Part shown: positions 51,540 to 62,172 of the stretch, one piece after another | Layout of the letters: each line of letters opens with the position of its first letter | How positions within the stretch are numbered: the first letter of the stretch is position 1 | DNA from: Uruburuella suis | GTDB lineage: Bacteria > Pseudomonadota > Gammaproteobacteria > Burkholderiales > Neisseriaceae | Direction: 5' to 3' | NCBI RefSeq assembly: GCF_004341385.1 | Contig: NZ_SLXE01000002.1 | Location: forward strand, 90,743 to 154,742 | DNA length: 64,000 bases | Translations under genes and position numbers: made by a program | The notes under the pieces: model-generated | Databases searched by the model: none | Seen by the model: the letters and a program-made list of their open reading frames with translations, nothing else | Told to the model about the DNA's origin: nothing

Positions 51540-52304
51540 TTATTGTGCTTCTTCAATGACAATACGCGCATTCAAAGGTTGCACCGGGCGGTTGTTGGGG
51601 TGGCCGATTATGGTGGCAGCAGCTTCAAGCTGCGCCGCAGCAGCCGCCACCGGCGCTTCCATCACCACCCAATTCACCCCTTCGCTGCACGGCGGCGTGG
51701 TGAGCGAGCCGTTCAGGCGGAAATGAGCCGTATCGGCGGGAAACAGGTTTGAAATATCCAACTCATGCGGCAATTGCACCGATTGGCCGGGCTTCAATTT
51801 TTTCGCCAACAGCGGCTTGAGTGCCGGATTGGCCTTACCGGCATCAAACACCACCGCCACCACGGCCAGCGCGCCTTGCGTGCTTTGATGCACGAAATGG
51901 GCTTCCAACGGAAAATGGCGGCCTTTGAATGTGTGCTCGCTGGGCGTGTGGAAATGAAACTGCTTCAAAGCAAAAGACTCTCCACCAATGCGCACAAACT
52001 GGCCGCCGCCCTCAGGCGTGGCCTGCAAAGCGTGGCCGTTGTTTTCCACGCGATAACGCGCCGGCTGATAATGAAAAACCACGCTGCGCTCTGAAGTGGC
52101 AGCCGCCCGGCTCAAATCCACCGGCGATTGGTTTTTACCGGCACTACATTCGGTATATTCACTGCCCAACTCACCCCAATGCGCAGGGCCTTCTGCGCCT
52201 GCATAAGACCAATGCGGCGCATGATGTGCATCATGCGGCTGAGCAGCCGCCAACGGTAAAGCACATACAGCCAACAGGACCGCTGCAAATCTGAATTTCT
52301 GCAT
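51540..52304 (-). CDS. Periplasmic alpha-carbonic anhydrase
   Basis: 254 residues. Signal peptide about 1-21 (LLAVCALPLAAAQ). Zinc ligands in QFHFHTPSEH and EAHFVH; conserved QSPVDL and SLTTPPCSEGVNW; the two Cys (ECSAGK, TPPCSEG) probably form the disulfide known in the gonococcal enzyme. Interconverts CO2 and bicarbonate outside the cytosol. Own promoter likely in the AT-rich 52305-52460 stretch. Close to neisserial enzymes in size. Confidence 0.95.
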   Translation of the reverse strand: MQKFRFAAVLLAVCALPLAAAQPHDAHHAPHWSYAGAEGPAHWGELGSEYTECSAGKNQSPVDLSRAAATSERSVVFHYQPARYRVENNGHALQATPEGGGQFVRIGGESFALKQFHFHTPSEHTFKGRHFPLEAHFVHQSTQGALAVVAVVFDAGKANPALKPLLAKKLKPGQSVQLPHELDISNLFPADTAHFRLNGSLTTPPCSEGVNWVVMEAPVAAAAAQLEAAATIIGHPNNRPVQPLNARIVIEEAQ

Positions 52305-52463
52305 AAAACCTCCGATTGTTTTAATAGAATAAGCTGATAATATTTTGTATTATTTAAATAAATAAAATTTAAAATCACCAATTGATATTATAATATTTAA
52401 TCGTAGTTTTATTACATTTGAAATTTGATTTGGCACAAACGAGGCTGATAAAACAAAACAGAA

Positions 52464-52491
52464 AGGCCGTCTGAAAAGTTTCAGACGGCCT
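52464..52491. terminator. DUS inverted-repeat hairpin after lpdA
   Basis: AGGCCGTCTGAAA pairs with TTTCAGACGGCCT around a 2-base loop. Confidence 0.65.
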
Positions 52492-52523
52492 GCTTTGATT
52501 TCAACACGTATCCGTGCGAAAGC

Positions 52524-54314
52524 TTATTTTTTCTTGCGTTGCGGCGGCAAATCGGTGCACGTGCCCAATGCCACTTCCGCCGCCAGGCCGATGGTTTCGC
52601 CCAAGGTCGGATGCGGGTGGATGGTTTTGCCGATATCGGTGGCATCACAACCCATTTCGATGGCCAGGCAGATTTCGCCTATCATGTCGCCACCATTGGG
52701 GCCGACAATGCCGCCGCCGATAATCAGGCCGGTGTCGGCGTCGAAAATCAGCTTGGTGAAGCCTTGGTCGCAGCCATTGGCAATGGCGCGACCGGAAGCG
52801 GCCCACGGGAAATTGGCTTTGGTGATTTTCAGGCCTTGCGCTTTGGCGGAAAGCTCGGTTACGCCCACCCAAGCCACTTCGGGCGCAGTGTAGGCCACGC
52901 CGGGAATCACGCGCGCATCGAAATAAGCTTTGTGGCCGGCGCAATTTTCAGCCGCCACATGGCCTTCGTGCACCGCTTTATGCGCGAGCATCGGTTGGCC
53001 GACAATATCGCCGATGGCATAAATATGCGGCACATTGGTGCGCATTTGCTTGTCCACCTCGATAAAGCCGCGCTCGGTCACGGCCACGCCGGCTTTTTCG
53101 GCACCAATCAATTTGCCGTTGGGCGCGCGGCCGGCGGCCACCAGCACCGCATCGTAGCGCAGCGGCTCTTTGGGCGCGTTTTCACCCTCGAAGGTGACAT
53201 AAATACCGTCTTCTTTCGGCTCCACGGCCACGGTTTTGGTGTTGATCATAATGTTGTCGAAGCGGTATTCATTGAGCTTCTGCCACACTTTCACCAAATC
53301 GCGGTCGGCGCCCTGCATCAGGCCGTCCATCATCTCCACCACATCCAGACGTGTGCCCAAAGTGCTGTAAACGGTGCCCATTTCCAGGCCGATGATGCCG
53401 CCGCCGATGATCAGCATTTTTTGCGGCACTTCTTTCAATTCCAGCGCACCGCTCGAGTCGATAATGCGCGGGTCTTGCGGAATAAACGGCAAATTCATCA
53501 CGCGGCTGCCGGCGGCGATGATGCAGTTTTTAAAGCCTATGGTTTTTTTCTCGCCGGTTTCGGTGGCTTTTTCATATTGCGGGCTGTCGGTGAGCGCCAC
53601 TTCGATATGGTTCGCGCCCACAAATTGCCCTTCGCCTTGAATCACATCCACTTTGCGTGCTTTGGCCATGCCGGCCAGGCCGCCGGTGAGCTTGCCGATC
53701 ACTTTTTCTTTATAAGTGCGCAGCATATCGATATCCAGCTCGGGCTCGGGATATTTGATGCCGTTGGCTGCCAAATGGCGCACTTCATCAATCACATTGG
53801 CATTGTGCAGCAAGGCTTTGGAGGGAATACAGCCCACATTCAGGCACACGCCGCCCAAGGTGTTGTAGCGCTCGATAATGGCCACTTTCAGGCCTTCATC
53901 AGCTGCGGCAAAAGCAGCGGAATAGCCGCCGGGGCCGCCGCCCAACACCACCACATCGTAGTCGGCATCGGCGCTGCCGCCAAATGCTGCCGCTTGCGGC
54001 GCTGCTGCGGCCGCTTTGGGCGCTTCTGCTGCCGGCGCTGCCGCTTTTTCTTCGGCTTTGGGCGCTTCAGCCGCGCCGGCCGCTTCAATCACGGCAATCA
54101 CGCCGCCTTCGGAAATTTTGTCGCCCACTTTTACCTTGACTTCTTTCACCACACCGGCCGCTTCAGCCGGCACATCCATCGTGGCTTTGTCGGTTTCCAA
54201 AGTAATCAGGGTATCTTCAACAGCAAGCGTGTCGCCCGCTTTGATTTCAACGGCGATGATGTCCACATTATCGTGGCCGCCGATATCGGGCACTTTCAAT
54301 TCGATTAAGCTCAT
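52524..54314 (-). CDS. lpdA: Dihydrolipoamide dehydrogenase (E3) with N-terminal lipoyl domain
   Basis: 596 residues from the ATG at 54314 ([18 protein letters not shown]), with AAAGG ahead; a TTG two codons upstream is unlikely. N-terminal lipoyl domain with the lipoylated Lys43 in ETDKATMD, an Ala/Glu-rich linker (about 80-120), then the flavoprotein: GGGPGGYSAA, the redox disulfide GGVCLNVGCIPSK, NAD motif GGGIIGLE and the C-terminal HPHPTLGE. The lipoyl fusion is the form found in neisserial pyruvate dehydrogenase. Third gene of aceE-aceF-lpdA. Confidence 0.96.
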   Translation of the reverse strand: MSLIELKVPDIGGHDNVDIIAVEIKAGDTLAVEDTLITLETDKATMDVPAEAAGVVKEVKVKVGDKISEGGVIAVIEAAGAAEAPKAEEKAAAPAAEAPKAAAAAPQAAAFGGSADADYDVVVLGGGPGGYSAAFAAADEGLKVAIIERYNTLGGVCLNVGCIPSKALLHNANVIDEVRHLAANGIKYPEPELDIDMLRTYKEKVIGKLTGGLAGMAKARKVDVIQGEGQFVGANHIEVALTDSPQYEKATETGEKKTIGFKNCIIAAGSRVMNLPFIPQDPRIIDSSGALELKEVPQKMLIIGGGIIGLEMGTVYSTLGTRLDVVEMMDGLMQGADRDLVKVWQKLNEYRFDNIMINTKTVAVEPKEDGIYVTFEGENAPKEPLRYDAVLVAAGRAPNGKLIGAEKAGVAVTERGFIEVDKQMRTNVPHIYAIGDIVGQPMLAHKAVHEGHVAAENCAGHKAYFDARVIPGVAYTAPEVAWVGVTELSAKAQGLKITKANFPWAASGRAIANGCDQGFTKLIFDADTGLIIGGGIVGPNGGDMIGEICLAIEMGCDATDIGKTIHPHPTLGETIGLAAEVALGTCTDLPPQRKKK

Positions 54315-54359
54315 GTTCAACCTTTCATCAAGCAGTGTTCAAGCTGCTTTCGATAAATG

Positions 54360-54400
54360 TTTTCAGACGGCCTCACGCTTCACAGAGGCCGTCTGAAAAG
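54360..54400. terminator. Inverted DUS pair between aceF and lpdA
   Basis: TTTCAGACGGCCTC and GAGGCCGTCTGAAA face each other around about 11 bases. Could attenuate transcription from aceF into lpdA. Confidence 0.5.
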
Positions 54401-54402
54401 CC

Positions 54403-56073
54403 TTACAACACCACGCGGCGGAAATCTTTCAACAGATTGGCCAAATACACGGTGAAGCGCATGCCGGCCGCGCCGTCGATCACGCGGTGGTCGAAAGAGA
54501 GGCTCAGCGGACACATCAGGCGCGGCTGGAATTCTTTGCCGTTCCACACCGGCTTCATTTGCGATTTGCACACGCCCAAAATAGCCACTTCGGGTGCGTT
54601 CACAATCGGGGTGAAGCCGGTGCCGCCGATGCCGCCCAAGCTGGAAATGGTGAAGCATGCGCCCTGCATGTCTTGCGGCTTGAGCTTGCCTTCGCGGGCT
54701 TTTTTACTCAATTCGCCCAATTCGATGCTGATTTCTTTAAGGCCTTTTTTGTCGGCATCTTTAATCACCGGCACCACCAAACCATTGGGCGTGTCGGCGG
54801 CAAAGCCGATGTTGTAATATTTTTTCAACACCAGATTATCGCCGTCGAGCGAAGAATTAAACTCGGGGAAAGCTTTGAGCGCGTTCACCGAAGCTTTGAT
54901 GATAAAGGCCAGCGGCGAGAGTTTCACGCCTTCGCGCTCCCATTCTTTGTTGAGCTGCTGGCGGAAAGCTTCCAAATCGGTCATGTCGGCATCGTCGTTG
55001 ACGGTAACGTGCGGAATCACCACCCAGTTGCGCGACAGGTTTTGGCCGGAAATTTTCTTGATGCGGCTCAGCTCTTTCACTTCGATTTCGCCGAACTTGC
55101 TGAAATCCACTTTCGGCCACGGCAGCAAATCCAAGCCGCCGCCCAAAGAGGCAGAAGCCGCTGCCGGTGCGCCTTTGCCGGCACCACCTTGCATGGCGGC
55201 TTTCACAAAGGCTTTGATGTCTTCGCCCATAATGCGGCCTTTGAGGCCGCTGCCGCTCACCAAGCCCAAATCCACACCCAATTCGCGCGCGAGTTTGCGA
55301 GCAGAGGGGCCGGCGTGGGCTTTGGCAAACGCGGTTTCATTCACCGGCGTGTTGCCGAATGCGGCCACGGGCACTGCCTGAGCAGGCGCAGCAGCAGGAG
55401 TTGCCGCCGGTGCAGCGGCAGGTGCAGCTGCTTTAGGTGCCGCTTCGGCAGCGGGTGCAGCAGCCGGCGCGGCTGCACCTTCGCTTTCCACTTCGATAAT
55501 TTTGCTGCCTTGCGATACTTTATCACCCACTTTGACATACACGGCTTTCACCACACCGGCGGCGCTGCTGGGCACATCCATGGTGGCTTTGTCGGTTTCG
55601 AGGGTAATCAAGGTGTCGTCTTCGGCAACGGTGTCACCCACTTTCACTTCTACGGCAATCACGTCCACATTTTCATGGCCGCCGATATCGGGCACTTCCA
55701 CGGCTGCAATCGCTGCGGCGGCTGGCGCGGCAACGGCGGGCGCAGCGGGTGCGGCAGGCGCAACCGATTCAGGCGCAACGGTTTGTGCGGGCGCGGCGGC
55801 CGGCGCGGCTTCTGGTGCAGCTGCTTCGGCCGCAGCGGCTTCCACCACCACAATCACGCTGCCTTCCGATACTTTGTCGCCCACTTTGACTTTTACTTCT
55901 TTCACCACGCCGGCGGCATCGGCGGGCACATCCATGGTGGCTTTGTCGGTTTCGAGGGTGATCAGGGTGTCGTCTACGGCGATGGTGTCGCCGGCTTTAA
56001 CGGCCACATCAATCACGTCCACATTTTCATGGCCGCCGATATCGGGCACTTTGATTTCTACGATTTGGCTCAT
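54403..56073 (-). CDS. aceF: Dihydrolipoamide acetyltransferase (pyruvate dehydrogenase E2)
   Basis: 556 residues from the ATG at 56073 ([19 protein letters not shown]), with AAAGGAAAACACG in front. Two N-terminal lipoyl domains, each with [10 protein letters not shown] (first Lys44), joined by Ala/Pro-rich linkers; an E1/E3-binding domain ([16 protein letters not shown], about 280); C-terminal catalytic domain ending with the DHRVIDGA active-site His. Transfers acetyl from E1 to CoA. Second gene of the operon. Confidence 0.97.
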   Translation of the reverse strand: MSQIVEIKVPDIGGHENVDVIDVAVKAGDTIAVDDTLITLETDKATMDVPADAAGVVKEVKVKVGDKVSEGSVIVVVEAAAAEAAAPEAAPAAAPAQTVAPESVAPAAPAAPAVAAPAAAAIAAVEVPDIGGHENVDVIAVEVKVGDTVAEDDTLITLETDKATMDVPSSAAGVVKAVYVKVGDKVSQGSKIIEVESEGAAAPAAAPAAEAAPKAAAPAAAPAATPAAAPAQAVPVAAFGNTPVNETAFAKAHAGPSARKLARELGVDLGLVSGSGLKGRIMGEDIKAFVKAAMQGGAGKGAPAAASASLGGGLDLLPWPKVDFSKFGEIEVKELSRIKKISGQNLSRNWVVIPHVTVNDDADMTDLEAFRQQLNKEWEREGVKLSPLAFIIKASVNALKAFPEFNSSLDGDNLVLKKYYNIGFAADTPNGLVVPVIKDADKKGLKEISIELGELSKKAREGKLKPQDMQGACFTISSLGGIGGTGFTPIVNAPEVAILGVCKSQMKPVWNGKEFQPRLMCPLSLSFDHRVIDGAAGMRFTVYLANLLKDFRRVVL

Positions 56074-56156
56074 CGTGTTTTCCTTTAACGGGCTGCAATA
56101 CGGTGCGCGCATTGCAGAACAGTTGTTCGATATATATGAGGGGGAAACGGTGCGGT

Positions 56157-56192
56157 TTCAGACGGCCTTTAAAACACAAGGCCGTCTGAAAG
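56157..56192. terminator. Inverted DUS pair between aceE and aceF
   Basis: TTCAGACGGCC and AGGCCGTCTGAAA face each other about 12 bases apart. Possible attenuator; otherwise just uptake sequences. Confidence 0.4.
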
Positions 56193-56195
56193 GCA

Positions 56196-58874
56196 TCAGC
56201 GTTTCCAGCTCGGAGCGGTATCGGTTTGGATGCCGTATTTCTCAATGGCTTGCTGCACCACTTCTTTGCCCACTTTGCCTTGTTCGGCCAGCGCGCTCAG
56301 GGCGGCTACGGCCACATGGCGGCTGTCGACTTCGAAGAAGTCGCGCAAGTTGGCGCGCGAATCGCTGCGGCCGAAGCCGTCGGTGCCCAACACATGGTAA
56401 TTGTTGGGAATATAGGCGCGGATGCGGTCGGCAAAGCTGCGGATGTAATCGGTGGAGGCAATCACCGGGCCTTCATAGCCTTGCAGCTGGCGGGTCACAA
56501 ACGGCAGCTTGGCTTCTTCCAGCGGGTGCAGGCGGTTGTAGCGCTCCACTTCTATGGCATCGCGGTGCAGCAGGTTGAATGAGGGCACCGACCAGATATC
56601 GGCATCGACACCGAAATCGTTTTTCAACAACTCGGCACCTTTGATTACCTCGTTCAGAATCACGCCCGAGCCCATCAGCTGCACTTTTTTATCGCCTTTT
56701 TCACCGGCTTTGAGCAAATACATGCCTTTGAGAATTTCTTCTTCAATGCCTTTGCGCTGCGGCATGGCCGGATGGGTGTAGTTTTCGTTCATCACGGTGA
56801 GGTAGTAATATACATCTTCCTGATCCACATACATGCGGCGCAAACCGTCGTGCACAATCACGGCCACTTCGTATGAGAAAGTCGGGTCGTAAGAGATGCA
56901 GTTCGGAATCAGGTCGGCCTGAATCTGGCTGTGGCCGTCTTGATGTTGCAGGCCTTCGCCGTTGAGCGTGGTGCGGCCGGCGGTGCCGCCGATCAAGAAG
57001 CCGCGAGTGTGCATATCGCCCGCCGCCCAAGCCAAATCGCCCACGCGCTGGAAGCCGAACATCGAGTAGTAGATGTAAAACGGAATCATCGCAAAATGGC
57101 TGTTGGCATAGCTTGTGCCCGCGGCAATCCAGTCGGCCATCGCGCCCGGCTCGTTGATGCCTTCCTGCAGGATTTGGCCGTCAACCGATTCTTTGTAGAA
57201 CATCAGCTGGTCTTTGTCTTGCGGGGTGTATTGCTGGCCTTTCGGATTCCAGATGCCGTATTGGCGGAACATGCCTTCCATGCCGAAGGTGCGGCTTTCA
57301 TCGGGCACAATCGGCACGATGCGTTTGCCGATTTGTTTGTCTTTGAGCAGGGTGCTCAAAATGCGCACAAACGCCATGGTGGTGGAAAATTCACGCTCGC
57401 CGCTTGATTGCAGCTGCGCATCAAAAGCCGACAACTCGGGAATCGGCAGCGCTTCCAGATTGGGATTGCGTTGCGGCAGATAGCCACCCAAGCTGTTGCG
57501 GCGTTCGCGTAGATAGCGCATTTCTTCGCTGTCTTCCGGGAAGCGGTAATAAGGCAGATCGCCGCTTTCGATTTGCTCGTCGGTAACAGGAATGTCGAAA
57601 CGGGTGCGGAATTTTTTCAGCGAATCCTGATCCATTTTTTTGGCTTGGTGGGCGGTGTTTTGGCCTTCGCCGGAAGCACCCATGCCATAGCCTTTGATGG
57701 TTTTGGCCAAAATCACGGTGGGGCGGCCGCCGGGGTTGTTTACCGCTTCATAATAGGCGGCATACACTTTGTGCGGATCGTGGCCGCCACGGTTGAGCGC
57801 CCAAATTTCTGCGTCCGACATATTGGCCACCATGGCTTTCAGGCTCGGGGTGTTGAAGAAATGATCGCGCACATAAGCGCCGTCTTTCGATTTATAGGTT
57901 TGATAATCACCGTCGAGGCATTCATCCATACGCGCTTTGAGTTCGTTGTCGGTATCGCGCGCCAAGAGCGCATCCCAGCGGCTGCCCCAAATCACTTTGA
58001 GCACATTCCAACCGGCGCCGCGGAAGTTGCCTTCCAGCTCTTGAATAATCTTGCCGTTACCGCGCACAGGGCCGTCAAGGCGTTGCAGGTTGCAGTTGAT
58101 TACAAAAATCAGGTTGTCCAAGCCTTCGCGGGCGGCCAGCGAAATCGCGCCTTGGCTTTCCGGCTCGTCCATCTCGCCATCACCGCAGAACACCCACACT
58201 TTGCGGCCTTTGGTTTTGGTGAGGCCGCGCGATTCCAGGTATTTCAGGAAACGGGCCTGATAAATCGCCATCAACGGACCCAAACCCATAGACACGGTGG
58301 GGAATTGCCAAAAATCGGGCATCAAGTGCGGGTGCGGATAAGAAGAGAGGCCTTTGCCCTCGACTTCTTGGCGGAAATTATTCAGCTCATCTTCGCTCAA
58401 GCGGCCTTCCACGAAAGCGCGGGCATAAATGCCGGGCGCGGAGTGGCCTTGGATAAACACCAAATCGCCCTCGGCATCATCGTGTTTGGCGTGCCAGAAA
58501 TGGTTGAAGCCCACGTCATACAAGGTGGCGGCAGATTGGAAAGAAGCGATGTGGCCGCCCAGCTCCAAATCTTTTTTGCCGGCGCGCAACACCATAGCGG
58601 CGGCATTCCAGCGGATAATGGAGCGGATGCGGTGTTCCAATTCCTGATTGCCCGGCGATTTTTGCTCTTTGCCCACCGGAATGGTGTTCAGATAAGCGGT
58701 GGTGGCATCAAACGGCAAATGCACACCGCGGCGGCGGGTGTATTTCACCAGATTTTCCAGCAGGAAATGCGCGCGCTCGGTGCCTTCGCTTTCCAGCACA
58801 GAGCTCAATGCATCCAACCACTCCTGGGTTTCAATCGGATCAATGTCGTTAACATCGTTGGTTTGGGTGGACAT
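56196..58874 (-). CDS. aceE: Pyruvate dehydrogenase E1 component (homodimeric)
   Basis: 892 residues from the ATG at 58874 (MSTQTNDVNDIDPIETQEW), preferred over 58880 because GGAAGG is then six bases away. Thiamine diphosphate enzyme: GDGEMDEPES with the NCN segment binds Mg-ThDP; HIASFQSAATLY, GHSAPG and the C-terminal transketolase-like pyrimidine domain are typical of AceE. Decarboxylates pyruvate and loads E2 lipoyl groups. First gene of aceE-aceF-lpdA. Confidence 0.97.
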   Translation of the reverse strand: MSTQTNDVNDIDPIETQEWLDALSSVLESEGTERAHFLLENLVKYTRRRGVHLPFDATTAYLNTIPVGKEQKSPGNQELEHRIRSIIRWNAAAMVLRAGKKDLELGGHIASFQSAATLYDVGFNHFWHAKHDDAEGDLVFIQGHSAPGIYARAFVEGRLSEDELNNFRQEVEGKGLSSYPHPHLMPDFWQFPTVSMGLGPLMAIYQARFLKYLESRGLTKTKGRKVWVFCGDGEMDEPESQGAISLAAREGLDNLIFVINCNLQRLDGPVRGNGKIIQELEGNFRGAGWNVLKVIWGSRWDALLARDTDNELKARMDECLDGDYQTYKSKDGAYVRDHFFNTPSLKAMVANMSDAEIWALNRGGHDPHKVYAAYYEAVNNPGGRPTVILAKTIKGYGMGASGEGQNTAHQAKKMDQDSLKKFRTRFDIPVTDEQIESGDLPYYRFPEDSEEMRYLRERRNSLGGYLPQRNPNLEALPIPELSAFDAQLQSSGEREFSTTMAFVRILSTLLKDKQIGKRIVPIVPDESRTFGMEGMFRQYGIWNPKGQQYTPQDKDQLMFYKESVDGQILQEGINEPGAMADWIAAGTSYANSHFAMIPFYIYYSMFGFQRVGDLAWAAGDMHTRGFLIGGTAGRTTLNGEGLQHQDGHSQIQADLIPNCISYDPTFSYEVAVIVHDGLRRMYVDQEDVYYYLTVMNENYTHPAMPQRKGIEEEILKGMYLLKAGEKGDKKVQLMGSGVILNEVIKGAELLKNDFGVDADIWSVPSFNLLHRDAIEVERYNRLHPLEEAKLPFVTRQLQGYEGPVIASTDYIRSFADRIRAYIPNNYHVLGTDGFGRSDSRANLRDFFEVDSRHVAVAALSALAEQGKVGKEVVQQAIEKYGIQTDTAPSWKR

Positions 58875-59325
58875 AGTCATCCTTCCTATAAAGATTGAGA
58901 TGGGTTATCAACCGGCCTGCTCAAAGGCCGCCTTTTCGTTTTCGAACCTGCCCGAATATTAGAGCAAAAAGCTTATATTCTCGGGCATTGACGGAACAAA
59001 ACAGCGCATTATCAGTTGCTTAATGAAGATATTAAACTAACCCGCTGTAATGTCGCTGCAAATTTAAAATATGAACGCTTAAATCGTATCAGCAAACCGC
59101 CTTGCTGGCAAATTTGCGCAGCGCCGCCAAGCAGGAAAACAGCGCGGCTCAACCATGATGTTTTCATCCAATTATTCTTTTCCGAACAATCATCGTTTCA
59201 ATATGCTGAAATTTTTTCCATTTCGATTATAAACCAACAAAAACGAATCATTTCACACACATCACCCCGCTGCCTTTCAGACGGCCTGCAACACCGTTAA
59301 AACGGGTAAATTTCCCATGTTGCAA
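58875..59325. other. Gene-free region upstream of aceE
   Basis: 451 bases, AT-rich toward 59000-59260, with one DUS at 59276-59286. It should hold the aceE promoter; no specific box stood out. A 94-residue frame on the plus strand (59016-59300) has no coding character that I trust. Confidence 0.5.
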
Positions 59326-59940
59326 TCATGCTTCCGATGCCGTGCGCCGACGCAGCAAAATGCGCACCGCACCATCGTTGCCCGGATGCGGCTCGGCATA
59401 GGCCAGCACATCGGGATGCGCCATCAGCCAGCGGCGCACCAGCGTTTTGAGCACCGGCTTATAGCCCGAAGAGCCCAAGCCGCTGCCATGCACGATTTCG
59501 CCGCACACGCCCCTCCGGGCGGTGAAATCGATAAATTCGTTCAGCACCTGCTGCGCTTCTTCCTGCGTGTAGCCGTGCAGATCCACATCGGCCACCACCG
59601 GCCAATGGCCGCTTTGCAGGCGGCGGATGTCGTTTTGCCCTTGGCCGTTTTTGCTGAACGTGGCCGGCGGCTCATCAAAGCCGCCGGTGCCGACGTAGAA
59701 ATAATCTTCCTCTGCCCGCGCCGCTTCATTTTTGGCGCGCGGTTTGATGGGCGATGCATCACGCGGCGGCGCATAACGCTGCGTGTTTTTCAGCGGCACC
59801 ACCTCGCCCACAGCAGCGGCAAAATCCACGATTTCCGCCTCGCGCCGGCGCTGTGCCGCTTCGGCTTCAATACGTGCTTTTTCTGCCTGCCGGGCCTGCT
59901 TGCCCAGCATTTTCAAAGTGTGTTCAAAATCGCTGCTCAT
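59326..59940 (-). CDS. Smr-domain protein
   Basis: 204 residues. An Arg/Glu/Ala-rich helical N-terminus (about 1-45) is followed by a C-terminal Smr domain (about 115-200) with DLHGYTQEEA, the HGSGLGSSG loop and HPGNDGAVRILL. Stand-alone Smr proteins are nucleases; the bacterial ribosome-rescue factor SmrB has a similar layout and the DLHG and HGxG motifs are kept. I cannot choose between DNA repair and ribosome rescue from sequence alone. Confidence 0.9.
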   Translation of the reverse strand: MSSDFEHTLKMLGKQARQAEKARIEAEAAQRRREAEIVDFAAAVGEVVPLKNTQRYAPPRDASPIKPRAKNEAARAEEDYFYVGTGGFDEPPATFSKNGQGQNDIRRLQSGHWPVVADVDLHGYTQEEAQQVLNEFIDFTARRGVCGEIVHGSGLGSSGYKPVLKTLVRRWLMAHPDVLAYAEPHPGNDGAVRILLRRRTASEA

Positions 59941-59979
59941 GCTTTTACCTGCTCATTATCCTTTTTTCATATGAATATA

Positions 59980-60717
59980 TTATGCCGAAGGCTGCCAATC
60001 GCGTACATCTTGCACAATTGCCTTGCCGAAATTCCGGTCGGCAATCATGGCGGCAATGTGTGCGGCAATCTCTTCTGCGCTGCTCAAGCCGCCTTGCGCT
60101 TTTAAATCTTGAAAACGCGCCAGCATCGGGAAATCGGCCGTGTCGCTTGCGCGGATTTGCGCCTGCATGCCGGTGTCGATCACGCCGGGCGCAATGCTGG
60201 CAATGCGCACGCCACTCAATTGTTCCGCCGCCACGCAGCGGGCATGATGATCCAACGCGGCTTTGCCGGCACCGTAAACACTCCAGCCCGGATAGGCATT
60301 TCGACCCGCGCCGCTGCTGATGTGCACGATTTTCAGCACTGCATTTGCGGGTTTTTGCCGGCATACTTCATTAGCCAGCAGCAAGGGCGCGGTGATGTTT
60401 AAAGCCGCCGATGTGATAATTTCGGCATCGTTTTGCCGTCCGAGCATGGCGCTGGGCTGCACCGTGCCGGCATTGTTAATCAACACCACCTCATCGGCCG
60501 CATGCATAAAATCAGCAATCAGGCCGTCTGAAAGCAGCGCGGCCACGGCAGCGCTGTCGCTCAAATCGATAATATGCTGCTGAAATTTTTCAGACGACTC
60601 AACAGCCACCCGCCGCCGCGACAAACCCAGCACCTCATCACCCCAGCGCAAATAATATTCGGCCAGCGCACGCCCTAAGCCGTTGCTGTGGCCGCTGATA
60701 ATTAGCTTGCGTTTCAT
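59980..60717 (-). CDS. Short-chain dehydrogenase (SDR)
   Basis: 245 residues from the ATG at 60717 ([23 protein letters not shown]); an ATG at 60738 would add seven residues and is also possible. The cofactor motif is SGHSNGLG rather than TGxxxGxG; NNAG is intact, and the active site has Ser in HISSGAG and YGAGK. Substrate unknown. Divergent from mnmA. Confidence 0.82.
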   Translation of the reverse strand: MKRKLIISGHSNGLGRALAEYYLRWGDEVLGLSRRRVAVESSEKFQQHIIDLSDSAAVAALLSDGLIADFMHAADEVVLINNAGTVQPSAMLGRQNDAEIITSAALNITAPLLLANEVCRQKPANAVLKIVHISSGAGRNAYPGWSVYGAGKAALDHHARCVAAEQLSGVRIASIAPGVIDTGMQAQIRASDTADFPMLARFQDLKAQGGLSSAEEIAAHIAAMIADRNFGKAIVQDVRDWQPSA

Positions 60718-61002
60718 ATTTGGTTTGGCCTTTTTCATGGATTGCGCTTCATTTTACCCGTCCGACGGCTGCTGTATGGCAGCATCACATTTCTTTACAT
60801 GCATGTGTTCTGCCATAACATTTCTCATTCGATTGCGCACCTTCACGCATGTCGATTGAGGCCGTCTGAAAGTATGCTAAAATTACGCTCTTTATTATTT
60901 TTCAGACGGCCTCCCGCTTTACGCCCGATTGCAAATGCATGGCAAACATGCGCTTTCGCAACCGGCCTTTCAAAGCCGCGCAGCCGCCCCATCTGCCGCA
61001 CC

Positions 61003-62106
61003 ATGCACGCTACTTCCTCCCCCAAAAATATCGTTGTCGGCCTGTCCGGCGGCGTAGATTCGTCTGTAACCGCTTATTTGCTCAAAGAGGCCGGCCATCA
61101 TGTGCACGGCGTGTTTATGCAAAATTGGGAAGACGACAACAACGACGAATATTGCAGCATCAAAGAAGATTCGCTCGATGCCATGGCCGTGGCCGACATT
61201 ATCGGCATCGACATTGATATTGTGAATTTTGCCGCGCAATATAAAGACAAAGTTTTCGCCTATTTTCTGCAGGAATACCAAGCCGGGCGCACGCCCAACC
61301 CCGATGTGCTCTGCAATGCCGAAATCAAGTTCAAATGCTTTCTCGATTACGCCATCGCACAAGGCGCGGATGTGATTGCCACCGGCCATTATGCGCGCAA
61401 AGAAGTGCGCGGCGGCATTCATTATCTGCTCAAAGGCCTGGATCAAAACAAAGACCAAAGCTATTTCCTCTACCGCCTGCAACCGCATCAGCTTGAGCGC
61501 GCCATTTTCCCGCTGGGCGATTTGGAAAAGCCCGAAGTGCGCCGCCTGGCCGCCGAAGCGCGCCTGCCCACCGCCGCCAAAAAAGACAGCACCGGCATCT
61601 GCTTTATCGGCGAGCGCCCTTTTCGCGAATTCCTGCAAAAATACCTACCCACGAATAATGGCAATATGGTCACGCCCGAGGGTAAAATCGTTGGTGAACA
61701 CGTCGGCCTGATGTTTTACACCATCGGCCAGCGCAAAGGCTTGGGCATAGGCGGCGCGGGCGAGCCGTGGTTTGTGGCCGGCAAAAATCTGGCCGCAAAC
61801 GAATTAATCGTGGTGCAAGGCCACAACCACCCGCTTTTGTTTACCGACACATTGGTGATGAACGATTTGAGCTTCACCCTGCCCGAGCGCCCCGCCGAAG
61901 GCCGCTACAGCTGCAAAACCCGCTACCGCATGGCCGATGCGCCCTGCTCGCTCAAATATCTGGATAACGACACCATCGAGCTGACATTCGACGAGCCGCA
62001 ATGGGCGGTCACGCCCGGGCAATCGGCCGTGCTTTACAACGGCGAAATCTGCCTCGGCGGCGGCGTGATTATGCGCACCGACAAACCTTTAATTATCAGC
62101 AAATAA
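61003..62106 (+). CDS. mnmA: tRNA-specific 2-thiouridylase MnmA
   Basis: 367 residues from the ATG at 61003 ([21 protein letters not shown]), matching the neisserial length; the frame is open back to 60742 through DUS copies, but that part is non-coding. PP-loop GLSGGVDSS; catalytic Cys in LCNAEIKF and in TGICFIGE; C-terminal PUA-like region. Puts sulfur on U34 of Gln, Lys and Glu tRNAs, including the tRNA-Gln(TTG) made in this window. Confidence 0.96.
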   Translation: MHATSSPKNIVVGLSGGVDSSVTAYLLKEAGHHVHGVFMQNWEDDNNDEYCSIKEDSLDAMAVADIIGIDIDIVNFAAQYKDKVFAYFLQEYQAGRTPNPDVLCNAEIKFKCFLDYAIAQGADVIATGHYARKEVRGGIHYLLKGLDQNKDQSYFLYRLQPHQLERAIFPLGDLEKPEVRRLAAEARLPTAAKKDSTGICFIGERPFREFLQKYLPTNNGNMVTPEGKIVGEHVGLMFYTIGQRKGLGIGGAGEPWFVAGKNLAANELIVVQGHNHPLLFTDTLVMNDLSFTLPERPAEGRYSCKTRYRMADAPCSLKYLDNDTIELTFDEPQWAVTPGQSAVLYNGEICLGGGVIMRTDKPLIISK

Positions 62107-62113
62107 ACAAAAC

Positions 62114-62142
62114 AGGCCGTCTGAACGGTTTCAGACGGCCTT
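62114..62142. terminator. DUS inverted-repeat hairpin between mnmA and fadD
   Basis: AGGCCGTCTGAA pairs with TTCAGACGGCCT around a 4-base loop, followed by TTC. Confidence 0.65.
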
Positions 62143-62172
62143 TCACATTATTCAAAGAAAGCCTTTATTCTT

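Noticed and set aside
52539..54308. Long plus-strand open frame (589 codons) opposite lpdA
   Set aside because: His/Gly/Phe-rich antisense shadow of a high-GC gene; the minus-strand frame encodes a clear E3.
54487..56088. Long plus-strand open frame opposite aceF
   Set aside because: Antisense shadow of the Ala-rich E2 gene, with no protein family character.
59016..59300. 94-codon plus-strand frame upstream of aceE
   Set aside because: No ribosome-binding site, no recognisable domain, ends in a DUS; judged chance.
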